A stretch of DNA of 64,000 nt from Peronospora farinosa. Taxonomy: Eukaryota > Oomycota > Peronosporomycetes > Peronosporales > Peronosporaceae. Below the pieces are notes generated by a model. The model saw only the letters and a program-made list of their open reading frames with translations, made no database searches and was not told the origin of the DNA. The translations under genes and the position numbers were made by a program. Location: the NCBI GenBank assembly GCA_947646735.1, contig CANTFK010000129.1:1-64000 (forward strand). The letters are read 5' to 3'. Shown here in pieces: positions 43,405 to 55,652 of this stretch (within the stretch, counting starts at the first letter, position 1; the number at the start of each line of letters is the position of its first letter).

Positions 43405-45130
43405 ATGACGACGAGCAAAGGTGACCACTTGACAGCTTCAACTTTAGTGGACGAGTCTCAAGTGACTGCAAGTCCCACGTCCACTATCAATGCATACGCT
43501 TTGCAATCCAATGACGTCACTGGCGAAGAACCATTGGTAAAGAAACGTCGCACAAAGAACTTTCAATTACGTGAAGATCTCGCCAAATCCCGTGGGTCTG
43601 TGACGGTTCACGTGCCTGCGTTCACGCCATTAACATTTGACACGTGGGACGAATTTATTCAGATTTGGAATGGCTACATGACACGTACAAAGACAATGTA
43701 TCGACGTCGTAGCTCATCTACAACGACGTATTGGAATAATAAACACAAGTACAAGAAATATCCCGTGCCTGAGGACTTTAAGTACGCTACGATGGCTTAT
43801 TGGTGCACTCATGGATGTATTCAACCGTCACGGGGTAATGGCGTTCGAACGCACTTGCACAATCGATATACGGGCTGCTCGGCGAGGATTACGGCTGATG
43901 TGGTGTTTGAGATAGTTGAGGGAGACCCTAGTAAAATCCGGTGGCTGATTCGAGTTCGGAATCAGGTATGAGGAGAGCACATGTAAGAAAAAAAGAAAAC
44001 GATAAGGAAACTGACTTATATGTTGGGGTGTGAATGTGTGGTCTCGCTTGATTCAGATTTCGCAGCATAATCATCGCATCAGTGATGAAATTTACAACTG
44101 CTACACCAATAACAGCTCCGTGCCTGACGAGCTTTTGCTAGGTCCAGATGCAGAGCAGCATCACAAACAGGAACCACAGCAAGGTATTGAGGACTTTTGT
44201 AATGTTGCGGCGATGGTGTTGTTGTATTCGTGACGGGTGGACTGATTGTAGCTTTTTTGTGCTGACTAGATGCAGCATATGAGCCTTCGACTCGTACGCT
44301 GACGGAATTGGATCGAATGGGAATCGATCCAGGTGAATAAATGCACTGCTGTGACTTAAGAAGTTTGCTGCGTTGGTACTGATACTGTATTTTTGTCAAA
44401 TTGGTAGGATTCTCGTTGCGATCTTCTCCAGAGTCAAAGGTAAATGTAAAGATGGCTGTAATCACCGCGGCATCCACAGGTGGGTGTTCTACTGTGTACC
44501 AAAAGCCGGACTAATGAATCGCTAATTCGGACATGGAATTTTTGATGGAGCAGTCTCTGATTTGCTGCTGAAGGAAGCGCTGGCAAACGAGCACAAAATG
44601 AATATGGCGGCCTCGGAGATGCAGCCGCTACTTGATGAGCTGAAGAATACTTCGTCGCGTGTTATTCACAAGAGGCTGCAGGATGTATCGGAGATGGTCG
44701 CGCATTTGCAAGCGAAGTGGCACCAGGGTATGTACAAAATATTTGTCACCAAGATGGAATCATAGCTAATTCGTGAGTGTATCATACGGCAGACCGTATT
44801 ACAGAGGAAGCTGCACAAGCTCATACTGTCGCACCGACTACGTCTTTGTCTGCTGAACAAACCCTAGCTTCACCAAGCGAAGCGCTTGGTAAGGCAACCG
44901 CCAATAGTATTTCCTCAATTGCGAGCTTGCCTCCAGGTGCCGCATGCTACCTGACGCCACGTGTGGGACATATACCAATTGAAGTGAACCGTGTGGCTTT
45001 AGCGTCTACCAATACGGAAAGTAGGTCGGACGATGAAGCTGTATCCCTTTTAAACGATCGAGAGAGAGAGCTCGCAGAAAAGAGCGAGCAGGTACTTGGG
45101 AACCAGAGTGGGTCTTCTGAAGCTGTTTAA
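43405..45130 (+). CDS. FAR1/FLYWCH-like DNA-binding protein, multi-exon
   Basis: Exon 1 is 43405-43965 (donor GTATGAG). Then come exons at about 44059-44182, 44271-44331, 44408-44437, one near 44525-44727, and a last one from about 44794 to 45130. Exon 1 encodes a nuclear-type basic stretch (Lys-Lys-Arg-Arg-x-Lys) and a domain with Trp-Asp-Glu-Phe, Tyr-Trp-Asn-Asn, Tyr-Trp-Cys-Thr-His-Gly-Cys and Asn-Arg-Tyr-Thr-Gly-Cys-x-Ala-x-Ile. Exon 2 begins Gln-His-Asn-His. This Cys/His layout is that of the FAR1/FLYWCH zinc-binding, transposase-derived fold found in many oomycete transcription-factor-like proteins. No catalytic transposase core follows; instead there is a helical segment and a Ser/Thr-rich tail. 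It may be a domesticated regulator. Junctions of exons 3-6 are uncertain. Confidence 0.6.
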
Positions 45131-45159
45131 GGCATTGCCACTATGTTAACGATGTTTCA

Positions 45160-45520
45160 GTGTTCAAGTCAATACGCTTGCATTGGTGTGCTGTGTGGAA
45201 GTAATTGTGCTAGGTGCATGCAGACATTACGGCATTTGGCCCCCAAAAATCGTGCTGTACACAGTGTACGTGCAATTTGGTCGGCGGTGGCGGTGTGAGC
45301 AGAGGTGTAAATGGTGGGGCCACTAGTACCGGTGTAGGTGGCACTGTCAATGCTAACGGATCTAGCGCCACCGCTGGCAAAGGAAGACTTGCCGGTGGTG
45401 AAGAAAAACCGCCGGTGGTGAAGAAAGAACCGCATCACGTACAGAATAGGAGGCAGCTGACAAGGCCCGGACTATTTCTAAACCCAGATACACACCCTGA
45501 CACTGTGACGCTTCCATGAT
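45160..45520 (+). other. Coding-like open frame downstream of FAR1-like gene
   Basis: A frame through 45214-45519 is Gly/Thr/Ser-rich (Gly-Gly-Gly-Val, Gly-Ala-Thr-Ser-Thr-Gly) and ends Lys-Lys-Glu-Pro-His-His, then TGA. It includes a direct repeat 'ccggtggtgaagaaa' at about 45393 and 45411. It could be an extra last exon of the preceding gene, but I found no convincing splice signals. Confidence 0.3.
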
Positions 45521-45789
45521 GCGTGGCCGTAGCCATATGGTCGAAACTAGAATATGTGTGCGTTCAACACTATCTCGATACGCCGCTTTCGGACATTATC
45601 ACTCGGCTTTTTAACTTGATGCTTTACGCAAATTCGTACAAGCACCACCTCAGTAAAGGACAGAGTACAGATAACAAGTTTATTAGTAAGCTTAACATTG
45701 TATAAACTACATTACAATAAGGTTTGGTCAAGACATGTTTGTGCTAGAAACAACACTTTGATGACAACTCAAGCAGTCAAAGAAAATGT

Positions 45790-47720
45790 TATTGATAAAC
45801 AAAAACTTCACACCTGAAATACCTCGTTGTTCTGTCCTTGGTATTCTACAACATCACCGACGCTTGTATCACACCCAGACTTCGATTTCTAATCCGTGAC
45901 TTGTAAGTCGTCCAGCGTTTTTCTTCAGCTTGTCCAGTCCAGAGCATACTACGTCGCACGTTCGTATTGAATAGCTTGTTGTGAAGCCTCGTCGAAATAC
46001 TCGTATGTAGTCTCTCCTACTGACCATCGTCGTTTCGTTGACGCTTTATCGGCGCTGTTGCTATGTCTTCGATTCCCTGGCGCTTTATTGCTCGTTCTCT
46101 TTTCTGTTGTGCTTCTAGTAGCGCCGCCATAAAAAATTTGGCACGCGATTTCCCTTCGTCACTTTCAGCAGCTTCGAACTGCTTAGATAGATACCTGTCT
46201 TTAAAATTCTTCCTAAGCACTGCAAGTATTGGTTCTGAGAGCTCTTGTTCTGTAATGTGTTCTCTGCTGTCCAGCTTCTTCATATACAACATCCACGTGT
46301 TCCACAAAGGGTTATCAAACACACTGCCTAGTGCGTTAAGAGAGAGAAGCTTGAAGACATCATCATCACTACGGGTTATCAGCTCGCCACTGTTTCATCT
46401 GCTGCTCCGCCAAGCGTTCTGCCGTATCCTTCGCATCAATGTCGCTTTGCGCCGAAAAAAACTCTTCTGCTAGCACTCGGTCACTGTAGATCTTAGATAA
46501 CCCATCATACAACGCTTCAATTGGGGACTCATCCTTTCTTAGCGGATAGAGGATGATCCAGACTTTCAGTAACCGACTCTTCAAGACGTCGAGTAATTTA
46601 GCATTCTCATCCAGTAACATACGAACAAAGTCATCCTTAGGTTTTATATCAATCCACTCCTGCACCTTAAAAGTTATTTCCAAACTTTCGGCAAAATCTC
46701 TCGTAGCTGGGTTGTTCTTTGCGGCCGCAAGCATGCTAAGCACCTTTTCTCTCCCGTCCTCATTTACAAGCTGTGAAAGCTTAACTGATGCAGCTTCAAG
46801 ATAACCCTAGTTGCTCCACTCCAGCAGATTGAACAAGCTTTTCGCGTTCTCGTCAACTTCAGCCACAGGCGCATCGACAGTTAATAATGCTTTAATCACA
46901 TTTTCGGGCTCAGGCGGGCCCGCTCTTTCTTCGTTACCGCTGTTAATTTCCTCCGTCGTAGATGAGCTTGACCTCAACTGTCGTTTAACGTGCGTGTCTC
47001 TCGGTGCATGCTGCAAAGCGACGACCATCTTTGCCATAGTCTGTGGACTCCATATCAACACAACAACCGTTACTAGCACCATGTACCAGAAGAGATGCTT
47101 AACTTTGTTGATCGAGCAGGCCATTTTCAATAGAGTCGATGTAGTTCTGAAGAGCTGGAAGCAAAAAACAAAGTGAGAAGGCACGAACTCTTCTCGTTAC
47201 TGGAAAGAGCGACGATCAATAGGTTTATATGCAAATCAAATCGACCACTTGAAAGCCAGTCGGGTAAGCTTGTGTGGGAAGTAGGAGTCTAACTGGATGG
47301 AATGTTGCAAGCGAGAGTCCAGCCGAGAAAGTGCCTGGCACGCGGACGACTTTCCGGTAACAAGTCGTGGACACCTAACTTTGTTTGGGCTTCCTCAAAA
47401 TGAAGAGAATCTTTGCAAGCCCCGAATTTCCTGTGGCTATTGAGAGTTACAGGAGCATACAGGTTGGGACGCCAAGGACACCGCGCGTTCACTATGTAGC
47501 TACGACTAATGTCGGCACAGCACAATGATGATGCTGCGTCGTCTATGTGATGCTGGGCCGACTGTGTCTCGGCACCGTAATCTTAGACATGAAGCGAAAA
47601 TTGGTAATGCTGCGTGCGACAACTCATGAAAATTGTAAGCTCAACAGTTTTGCAAGCAAGCGCTTCACTGCTAATGAATTTGAGCTTGTCATGTTACGTG
47701 CATGGAGCACTTGGAGGCGG
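45790..47720 (-). repeat. Inverted duplicate of the effector locus (copy B)
   Basis: About 1.9 kb matching 32140-34030 in the opposite orientation, including upstream region, coding sequence and 3' flank. Outside the coding part similarity is high, with single-base changes. The hairpin and the AT-rich tandem repeat of copy A are missing. The left edge is near 45790 and the right edge near 47720. Confidence 0.85.
46017..47124 (-). pseudogene. Broken RXLR-dEER effector paralog
   Basis: The start (47124), hydrophobic N-terminus, Arg-Gln-Leu-Arg motif and a Glu-Glu-Arg motif are all preserved and close to those at 32756. The frame is then interrupted by a TAG at 46809-46807, reads on in the same frame, and shifts by one base near 46376 (just after an Asp-Asn-Pro). 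It runs in the new frame to the family ending at 46017. The C-terminal two-thirds have diverged far more from the intact copy than the N-terminus and flanks. It lacks any intact route to a full-length product. The preserved N-terminal part could still make a short secreted peptide of about 105 residues, but this is speculative. Confidence 0.88.
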
Positions 47721-49857
47721 GCTTTGTCGTCAATTCCTCTACTGCAATTCCATCCATGGCAAGCCAGATTAACTACACCATCATCAGTTGGAATAGTCGA
47801 TGCAACGTCTGTAAAACATCTCATGACATCGTCTGCCTATTTCGTTTGTATGAATGCGCGCATCCCTGCAATTAGATTCAACGCAGCGGAAGAAAGCCAA
47901 AGACGTAATGTCCTTGGTCGCGCGATATTTCTCCTTTCTCAGCAGCACCGGCGACTTCTCTACCTTTCAGACTTCGCCCTTCTCCAGATGGAACATGGTA
48001 TCTATTCACAGCATCAGCAATGGATGAGCGCTTTCTTGGGCTTTTTTTACTATGGTCGACGGAAGGATACGACAAGTTGTTGGTTAACGATACGCACGTT
48101 AATAGTTACGTTTTACCCTCAGCGTGTGGGTATACGGCATTATGACATCTATCATGCACACTGACAGCTTACGTTCTACCGTTAAACTATACGCAGGACA
48201 CTCTACGCTTCAGTTAAAATGCCTATGTGTGACCCATCATCAAGCTAGTGAGTGATAGCCAAGACGTTGCGAGCATTGACATCTACTGTGATCTTGAATA
48301 CTTCAATGACTAGACTGCTGAAACGTTAAGCTTTGCATCCAGCGACAGCAGTGGCTTTGCGTGGACTGAACAAGGCAACATTACAGCAGCGCGCGTGTGA
48401 CCCATGTCACCAATGGGGAAGGAACAACAGCATTTTTTGCGCCATCGTTTGAATGATGATGAAAAACGCAGCTCGATGACACAAAGTAAGAGCCCGACAG
48501 TACTCTCGCCTGCGTCTCTGAGTCACGACTCGCAAGAAGAATATCACAGCTGACAGAATCGACCTCAGCTGTAGATTAGACAAACTTCCAGCCAAGTGTT
48601 TAGGCTCAACTGCACAGTTGCTGGTCCTTCGATCATTCGCCTGCGCGAAATGTGGCTACGTAAGCACAATCTACGATAAACTCGGTGGTGTAGCACTCCT
48701 GACTGCTGTGTTTTGTGACTATAACCAACCGGACGCAGGCAAGACGCATGCCGCGATTAGGACAGCGGGAGTACACACCTTTGACTGTACCAGTACAACC
48801 GTGGTAGTACGAGAGCGACGAGGTTCGATTCCGCCTTTGTGTCAAGATCTGCATTGCCAAGATCAATGATAGAACGGAAAATCTGGTTCCGCTTACACTG
48901 TTATGACGAGCTGTGTTGAAATTGTAATGAGCGAGTCTACAATTTGCTCTCTCAACCCCTCGATCAAGGTGGGCCACACTTGCGATTGCTCCATGAACTT
49001 TGTCTGCTGACGACGTCTTTCCATATACGGAACATGGCATTTTGCTCCTGGCAACGAGAGTGAACGAAATCGAAGAGACAAATAGAACCCACAATGCTGC
49101 CATAGCTCAGACTCAGAAGAGAAAGGGATACTGGCCTTGGTTCTTCATGCGTAGAGGGAAAAGCATCACGCAGCCTGGATGGGGATTCGCAAAAACTGTC
49201 AAAGGAATTGGGAGTTGGTTGAATATTTGCAGAATGAAGTCCCGGTCCAATCCTCCTCCCGTCATTTAGGTCTTGAATGTACCAAACCTTCCCAAGTCTC
49301 TCCCTTCAACGTGCGGCATCGTACCTGGAAGCTGGCTCCACTTCCAACACTCCTCTCATGGGCTTACGTCTCAGTGTAGTTTCAATCTTGTCACGCAGCT
49401 CCAACATCCTCAGTGCTGGCATGTTTTTAGTCGCAACATCAATAATCATCTCCTTCGTTTTGACTTACGCAGGATTAATAAACCCACACGTATGCAGTTT
49501 GAGCTTGCAGTCCACGAGATACCTAACTGTGTACACGTCGCGCGATCTTCATGTCCTGATTAATTGGTGCATGACTCTGTTCGCGTAGCTCGGTGTACAG
49601 CGTAGGAGATACCTGGACGACTAAATGTACATCGAGCAATCCAGAGTAAGCTGCCTACTAGTAACTGAATCTCTTCGCCGTAGGCAGTTCAGGAGTTCCA
49701 GGTCCTTTGTTGAGCACGAGCGCTGTATCAATGGCCTCTGAAGCCCATTCTTTCGCAGTGGTTTGATGGTAGTCTGCTCTATTATGTATCCGTTTTCATT
49801 TGGGAATTCCATTCTTGGTAAAAACCACACTACAGACATCTCAAGCAAATTGCAACG
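47720..49857. other. Intergenic stretch without recognisable gene
   Basis: Short frames on both strands (for example 49000-49269 and 49277-49588, plus) have no domain and mostly no ATG. No terminal repeats are seen. The sequence 49825-49857 directly precedes the INTS9 start and must contain its 5' UTR. Confidence 0.45.
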
Positions 49858-52221
49858 ATGAAAGTGGTACAACGACTTTCCCTCCCTTCACGATCTCCTC
49901 TCGTCATGTTTACACGTGTCATAAGTAGCTCTCGTTCCTTTTTTCATCTCATTCGCTTCTTTATTCCTCTTGATAATGTCTTGTAGATTCGATTAGGCGG
50001 CGCAAACGATGGGTTGTGTCATTTTTTGAGCTTTGGCGGATTTGAGATGCTTCTAGACTGCGGTGTTAAGATGCAGTCACTGAAGTGTGAGCCACAACAA
50101 GGAGGTGGCTTTGCATACCGACTTGAGCTTCCAGCACTGAGCTCCGTGGACGTGGGAGCCTTGGATGTGGTGCTACTGTCCAATCATCTTACTCTGATGG
50201 CTTTGCCACTATTGACGGAAGTGTTAGGCTTCAAGGGAAAAATCTATGCTACAAAGCTCACTTTAGACTTTGGCCGAGTTTTCTTGGAGGAACTGGCAAG
50301 CTTGACACAAGGCGAGAATAATGCTGTCTTTACTTGTGAAAGCGTGGCTGACGGCACGGAGACAGAAATTTCGATGTATTCGCTCAAAGAGATTGAAAAC
50401 TGCTGCAAGAAAATATGCTGTGTGGAGTATGGTGAAGTCGTACCGATGGCGTATGGCGTACAGGTTACAGCGCTGAGTTCGGGATACAGCTTGGGTGCGA
50501 GTATTTGGCTTGTAGAAGGGCCGAACGACCGCCTGGCGTATGTAGCAGCATCCTCAGGAGACTATAATCGCCACCCGAAGGAGCTGGACCTGCTGCCACT
50601 GGTGGGCTGCGAGACTCTGCTTTTGACCGATGTGAAACCGGATCGTGATCCTCATTCTAACACGGAACGCATGGTAGAACGAGTACTCAGTGGAGTGACT
50701 CGTGTGCTCGAACGTGGCGGCGTCTGTATCGTACCAACATCGCCTTGTGGCGTCATGTTCGACCTCGTGGAGGCTGTGTGTGCTGCAAGTCTTCAGAACA
50801 AGCATAATGTCCCCATGTACTTTATCTCGGAATATGCTTCGCGCGTCATGGAGCTTACGCTACTTGGAGCCGAATGGCTCTGCGAGAAGAAAATTGAAAA
50901 GTTATATGCAGGTGAAGACGCGTTCTTGCACGAGTCTTTGCTGAAAAGCGACTTATTTTATGCAGTCGCCGACGTTTCGGCAGCCTCAGCCGCTACTTTG
51001 CAGGTGCGTTCATCGTTCACTTAATAATTTTGAAAGGATTAATATACGCTTGTACGCAGAACGGAAGTATCCTTTTCGTGGGACATCCATCTCTCAAGTT
51101 TGGACGGGTGCCAAAATTAATCCAGAGGCTGGGAAACGAGAGTCGCAACGCTATTCTTCTGATTGGTACGTCGTGTCATCTTAATGTCACTTCATCATTT
51201 ACAATTATGAGCGTAACTGACGACACTTTCCAAACAGATCCATCAGTCGAGCCTACCGAGGCTTTTGCTCCATTCCGAGATTTGGAAATTGAAAAGATTG
51301 CTTGCTCAATCGACCCACGATTAAGCTGTGGCGACGCCAATCAGTTTATCGCTCGCTGCTCCCCTTACAACTTAATTGTTCCGTACGAGTACACCATTGC
51401 ATCTCCAACGAGTGCGGTGGAAGGAGACGACATGTCATCGCATTTTTCGCAAGTACTCCCACTCCACGAACTGATTACGGCAAAATCGAAGACGGAGCTG
51501 CTAACGTTTCCTATGAAACAGTTTGAGCCGATTGTAATCGAAAAAGCATCCAAGTATTTGGATGGAAGACTTGACACGAAGGTATATTTGCGATCTTTGT
51601 GCTGTTCGATGTAATCCAGTCTAATGCGTATGCGTCGATCTTGCATAGCTTGCTGCTCAAGTCACAATTACGGAAGTGAATGGAAAAACTGCTGCCTGTG
51701 TAAGTGGCGTGCTCAATGTGAAGCGGAAAGCGTTTGTGTTAGAGCCATTTCCAACAGCTCTTGTCACACCGCCAACCACTTTTATGAGTACTGGATTGAA
51801 GCCCAAGGGATCGAGTAAGCGCAAAGCGTCATTAATTACGGACTCCGATTCCAGCAGTACGCTCCAGAGTATTAACTACCAAGACAAGAGCAGTCTCCTT
51901 CTGGGTCAAGTGGATGAAGATAAGCTGACGAAGCAAGTGAAAGCGGTACGTCATGGTGGTAGCTTTGATAAACTTATTGCCGTAATCCATACAGTAATGC
52001 TCTTTGACTATATCATTGTTCAGCACGACCCACAAGCGCAAGTGTATATTTCACAAGGTCAAGGAGATGCAGACGTGTTCATGAGCATCCCTTCGCTTGA
52101 TGCCCGAATTACATTGTGGAAAGAGACCGGGAAGACACTTGTCGAGACAGAGAAAGAGGATGCTCGTGCCTTGCTGACGTCGTTCATCTTGGCACAGCTG
52201 ATAGTCATCACCCAAGGCTAG
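49858..52221 (+). CDS. Integrator complex subunit 9 (INTS9)
   Basis: Five exons: 49858-49866, 49987-51003, 51060-51165, 51238-51581 and 51649-52221. Introns are 120, 56, 72 and 67 nt with GT-AG ends, and all phases agree (682 residues). Exon 1 codes only Met-Lys-Val, matching the start of INTS9 proteins (Met-Lys-Leu...). The N-terminal half is a metallo-beta-lactamase/beta-CASP fold: Met-Leu-Leu-Asp-Cys-Gly, then Leu-Leu-Ser-Asn-His-Leu in place of the catalytic His-x-His-x-Asp-His. The metal ligands are missing, as in known INTS9, which is a pseudo-enzyme partner of INTS11. The Gly-His-Pro-Ser-Leu-Lys-Phe-Gly box lies in exon 3, and the C-terminal dimerisation part in exon 5. The complex cleaves nascent RNA at snRNA and other promoters. 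Confidence 0.88.
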
Positions 52222-52259
52222 GTACAGGAAGGAAAGCCAATTCCTTATGAGTCATCGAC

Positions 52260-53835
52260 AGCATCCTTATCGCGCACAAAATGCGACCGCATTCCCACAG
52301 CTTGACAGACGAAGCGTACTTTCGGGCTCGTATTTGATGGCTCCGGTCTAAACATCGTTCCATCCACCGTTAGTCGGCTGCTTCTTTACTTTGCATCTAA
52401 GGAATAAACAGCACTTTGTCGCCATGCTGATGACTTTTTAGAAGTATCGGATTTCGCACGCCATCCATAACTTCGAGCAAGCTCCTTCCATCCACACGCC
52501 CACAAAACAGAAGAAAATAGCTGGAAGGAATCGTCAAAGTTTCTGATGCCCATCATCATTCTGACTGCTTCTTGCAATAGGACATTGAAGACATGGTCAA
52601 AGCTGCCGACTGTTCTAGTGTTGGTGCACATGATATGTCCGGCGAATGCCTCCATCGTCGACGCATCTCATGACAATTTTAACCTCCACTACGAGCGCGG
52701 AAAGCTACCAAAATCGACCTCTTTTTTCCCGCGAGGTTCATGCCAGTCACTGGCTACGTCAAACTTATCATCTCAATTACATTAGCATTGTAATCTTTCA
52801 GCTCATTCTCGTCCACATCGCTCGCTTTCGTCTGCTTTAAATCTCCATGTAGCAGAGCAAACAAAGTGTGCGCTTTTAACAAAGAAATCCACTTGCAAAT
52901 ATAGGGGCCTGCGATCATCACGACAAATCCACGTCTGCGTCGTTCCAATCGGGTGTTCCATCCAAATCCTTTCCCAACCCAGCGGACGACACGAACATGC
53001 AAGCAATGGTAGTTGTTCAGGATGCATGCACAATAAAAACGCTGCGTATCCATTGCAAGAGAATGCTGATTATATCGGCCTCGGATATAGGACGGAGAGG
53101 ATCATGTGGACACTCCCCGGTAAAGAGATGATCAGCGCAAAATGTCTGCTACTGACCGTCATGCCTTGTGGCCAGCCTCGGTGTAGTCTTGCCATATTTT
53201 TTGCAACTCCGTTGTCCCATACCTTGTCGGCATTGTAGCCAACTTAAAATGCGCGGCGCAAATTACGACATCGCCTCGATCGAGCAGATCTCGTCGGCTC
53301 TGAGACGTATGATGCTATACGACCTCTAAGAATGCGCTCAATATGAGGTGCGTTCGGTAGCCATTGATCCCCGCAAGAACAATGTTGCTTTCGTCGTGGA
53401 GCAGATGTCAGTACCGAGCTCATGCATAATTCTGAAACACTTCAGCTTATACCGCGACAGCTCGTTCCAGCAGTCCAGATTGCGAACTGAATACAATAAA
53501 TCATTCTTTAGTCGTGTTCCCTTCCAGCAAAGTACACGCGTATCCACAGCCGACTCGTTGGGATATTTCTCACGTTTCAATACACAAACCATTTCACATA
53601 CCATTCCCGACTGAGCCCGTAGTCTTGTTTTCGGTTACGGAATCAGTGATGCACGTCGACGCAGATTGATCTTGTATTCCCACAACTGCTGCTGTGCGTC
53701 ACGCGATACATAGATCACGTACATACTGCTTCTTCGCGTAAATCTTCAAAGGGGAAGAGTCGACGCTGGTCGCTCTTGGGCTGCGTACTGGACTTGACGA
53801 TTTGCAACTTGGCCAGGTCCAAACTAATCAGTAGG
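52260..53835 (-). repeat. Duplicated block, copy B (inverted, decayed)
   Basis: An inverted match to 34980-36830. The coding-like pieces on the minus strand are 53835-53715, 53604-53338 (longer than in copy A), 53053-52754 and 52655-52386. The block starts about 40 bp after the INTS9 stop. Together with copy B of the effector locus it lies inverted, but the two blocks occur in a different order from copy A. Confidence 0.7.
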
Positions 53836-54350
53836 ACAAAATGAAAGGAGTCTGTTTTATACATACGACTAAGACTTTTCGTGCCTACATCAAAAGCTAT
53901 CACTACGTTACAGTGCAGCAGCAGACCCGGCAGAGCGAAAACTACTACCTTTTTCTGAAGAAACTGATGGCTTGCCCGATAAATGGTCGATAAGACCTAA
54001 AGCAATGCCGCTGCCGCAAAGAATAAGAACGTCGACGGAATCATGATGTGGATAGCAAAACAGCGACGTTCTTGCAGTCTCTTTTGGCTGTTCATGAGCT
54101 GCACAGCGGGGTCAACGAAACAACGAGGAGCGTCCGAGCATTAGCAGAAAGAGGGCAGGGTCGGCAGGGTCATAGTTGGGTGAGACGAGGTAGCTAGGAG
54201 TGAGCCAGACCGGCCGAAACACTGGGAGAACTGCCGGAAGCTACAGAAAACGCACCACAAACAGCGACGCGTTAGCGCGCATTAATGAACTCAACGATTG
54301 GGAGCAGCGAAGCTGGGTCAGCACCGACGGGATCGATGCTTGCTGCTTGT

Positions 54351-55652
54351 TGTAACGGGTGAGTCCGTTACATAATATTGACACTTATATGAAGTGTTAA
54401 TAAGAATATTAAAAATATGTAGATAGTAAGAATCGACAATACTATCTTTACTTATAATACTGATCTGTTCTAGTATTTCCTTAAGTTGAAGATGCCCTCT
54501 AATAGGTTGATATGGGCCATCATATCCACCAACGCGCTGACTAATGACGGATGGACGCATGCAATGAGTAGAGGGAAAGTTGTCAACATACATAGGTGTA
54601 TTTAAATATAGTTAACATAGGTTATAACAGATTAATTTTATTAGATAGTTAACTATGTTAAATACAGTTCTCTTTTTCCCTACTTCTAAGCGTGTCGTTT
54701 GAAAGTAAAGCTTCCTCTGCCTCTTGTGTAAGAGAGGTTTTGAGGCACCTGCTTTCACTGTCATCAGTGAAGGTAGACTATATATAGTCGAAGGGTACCC
54801 CATTACACCTGGTAGCACTTCGTGGTCCGTTCAGCGACCACCGCACCATCCGCTATGTAATCAGCGGGTGATGAACGTCATCACGCAACGCGTGATGAAT
54901 TCCGCCATTTGAATGATCTCAAATGAAATGCGGTACAGCGAATGACTGAAACCATCGGCAACCCTGCCGTTGGTGCCATGTTGCTCTCTCTTAACTAAGA
55001 TGAACAACATGCACCCATCGCCAAGTTCATACAACAAGGATTTGACGAAGTTGTAAAGAAACTCACCTTGCTACAGGAGCAAGATTCTCAACAGGTTGAC
55101 CTGTTGAGAGAACAATGCGCTTAACAAGCTGACTTGTTGATGCAGCAGGGTGCTAAACAGTCTGAAGTGTTGAGACAACAGCAGGCAAGTGCTGTTGCTG
55201 CCGGGTCGGCGTATACACGTCGATCCGAGTCATTGAAGATTGATGTCTCCAAGTACAAATCAGTCGAAAGCGACTTCTTGTTAAGATGGTTCGTCGAACT
55301 CGACGATGCCATTGAGGCTCGTCGCAGTGATGACGATGCGATAAAGGTCAAGTTCGTCATGTCGATCTTGGCAGGACGTGCCAAAGCTTTGGCCTTAAGG
55401 CTCAGACTGCATGACCCATACGTTTTACCAACTTATGATGTCTTCAAGGCGCGGCTCAAAAACACGCTTGAACCGCCTCGCGCCGAATTCAGGGCTCGGG
55501 ATGAGCTCCTGGATTTGAAACAGGATAAGCGTGATATACACGCTTACGCCCAACACGTACGATACCTCATTATCTGTATCGTTTTAAACCCGATAGATAA
55601 ACACACGCAGGTTACTGTGTTCATCAAGTGTCTGACAGATGGTCCTGTTTAG
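54351..55652 (+). mobile_element. Truncated gypsy element: LTR-like start and gag
   Basis: A TGTAACGGG... sequence at 54351 with a nearby mirror 'ccgttaca' opens an AT-rich LTR-like region, whose right end I cannot fix. A gag frame follows. The part 55134-55652 encodes the retrotransposon Gag fold (Arg-Trp-Phe-Val-Glu-Leu-Asp-Asp-Ala-Ile, Tyr-Asp-Val-Phe-Lys-Ala-Arg-Leu, Tyr-Ala-Gln-His-Val-Arg). An upstream in-frame stop at 55122 and a frame break before it show that it is dead. No pol or second LTR follows. Confidence 0.7.

Noticed and set aside
45523..45705. 60-codon plus-strand frame after the FAR1-like gene
   Set aside because: No motif, no splice link to the upstream gene and AT-rich; cannot be supported.
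48820..48836. tRNA-like T-loop (ggttcgattcc)
   Set aside because: The flanking bases do not form the T-stem, acceptor or anticodon arms, so no tRNA can be folded.
54351..54940. Complete LTR of the truncated gypsy
   Set aside because: I could not find a matching second LTR or a primer site, so the right boundary stays open and only an LTR-like start is claimed.
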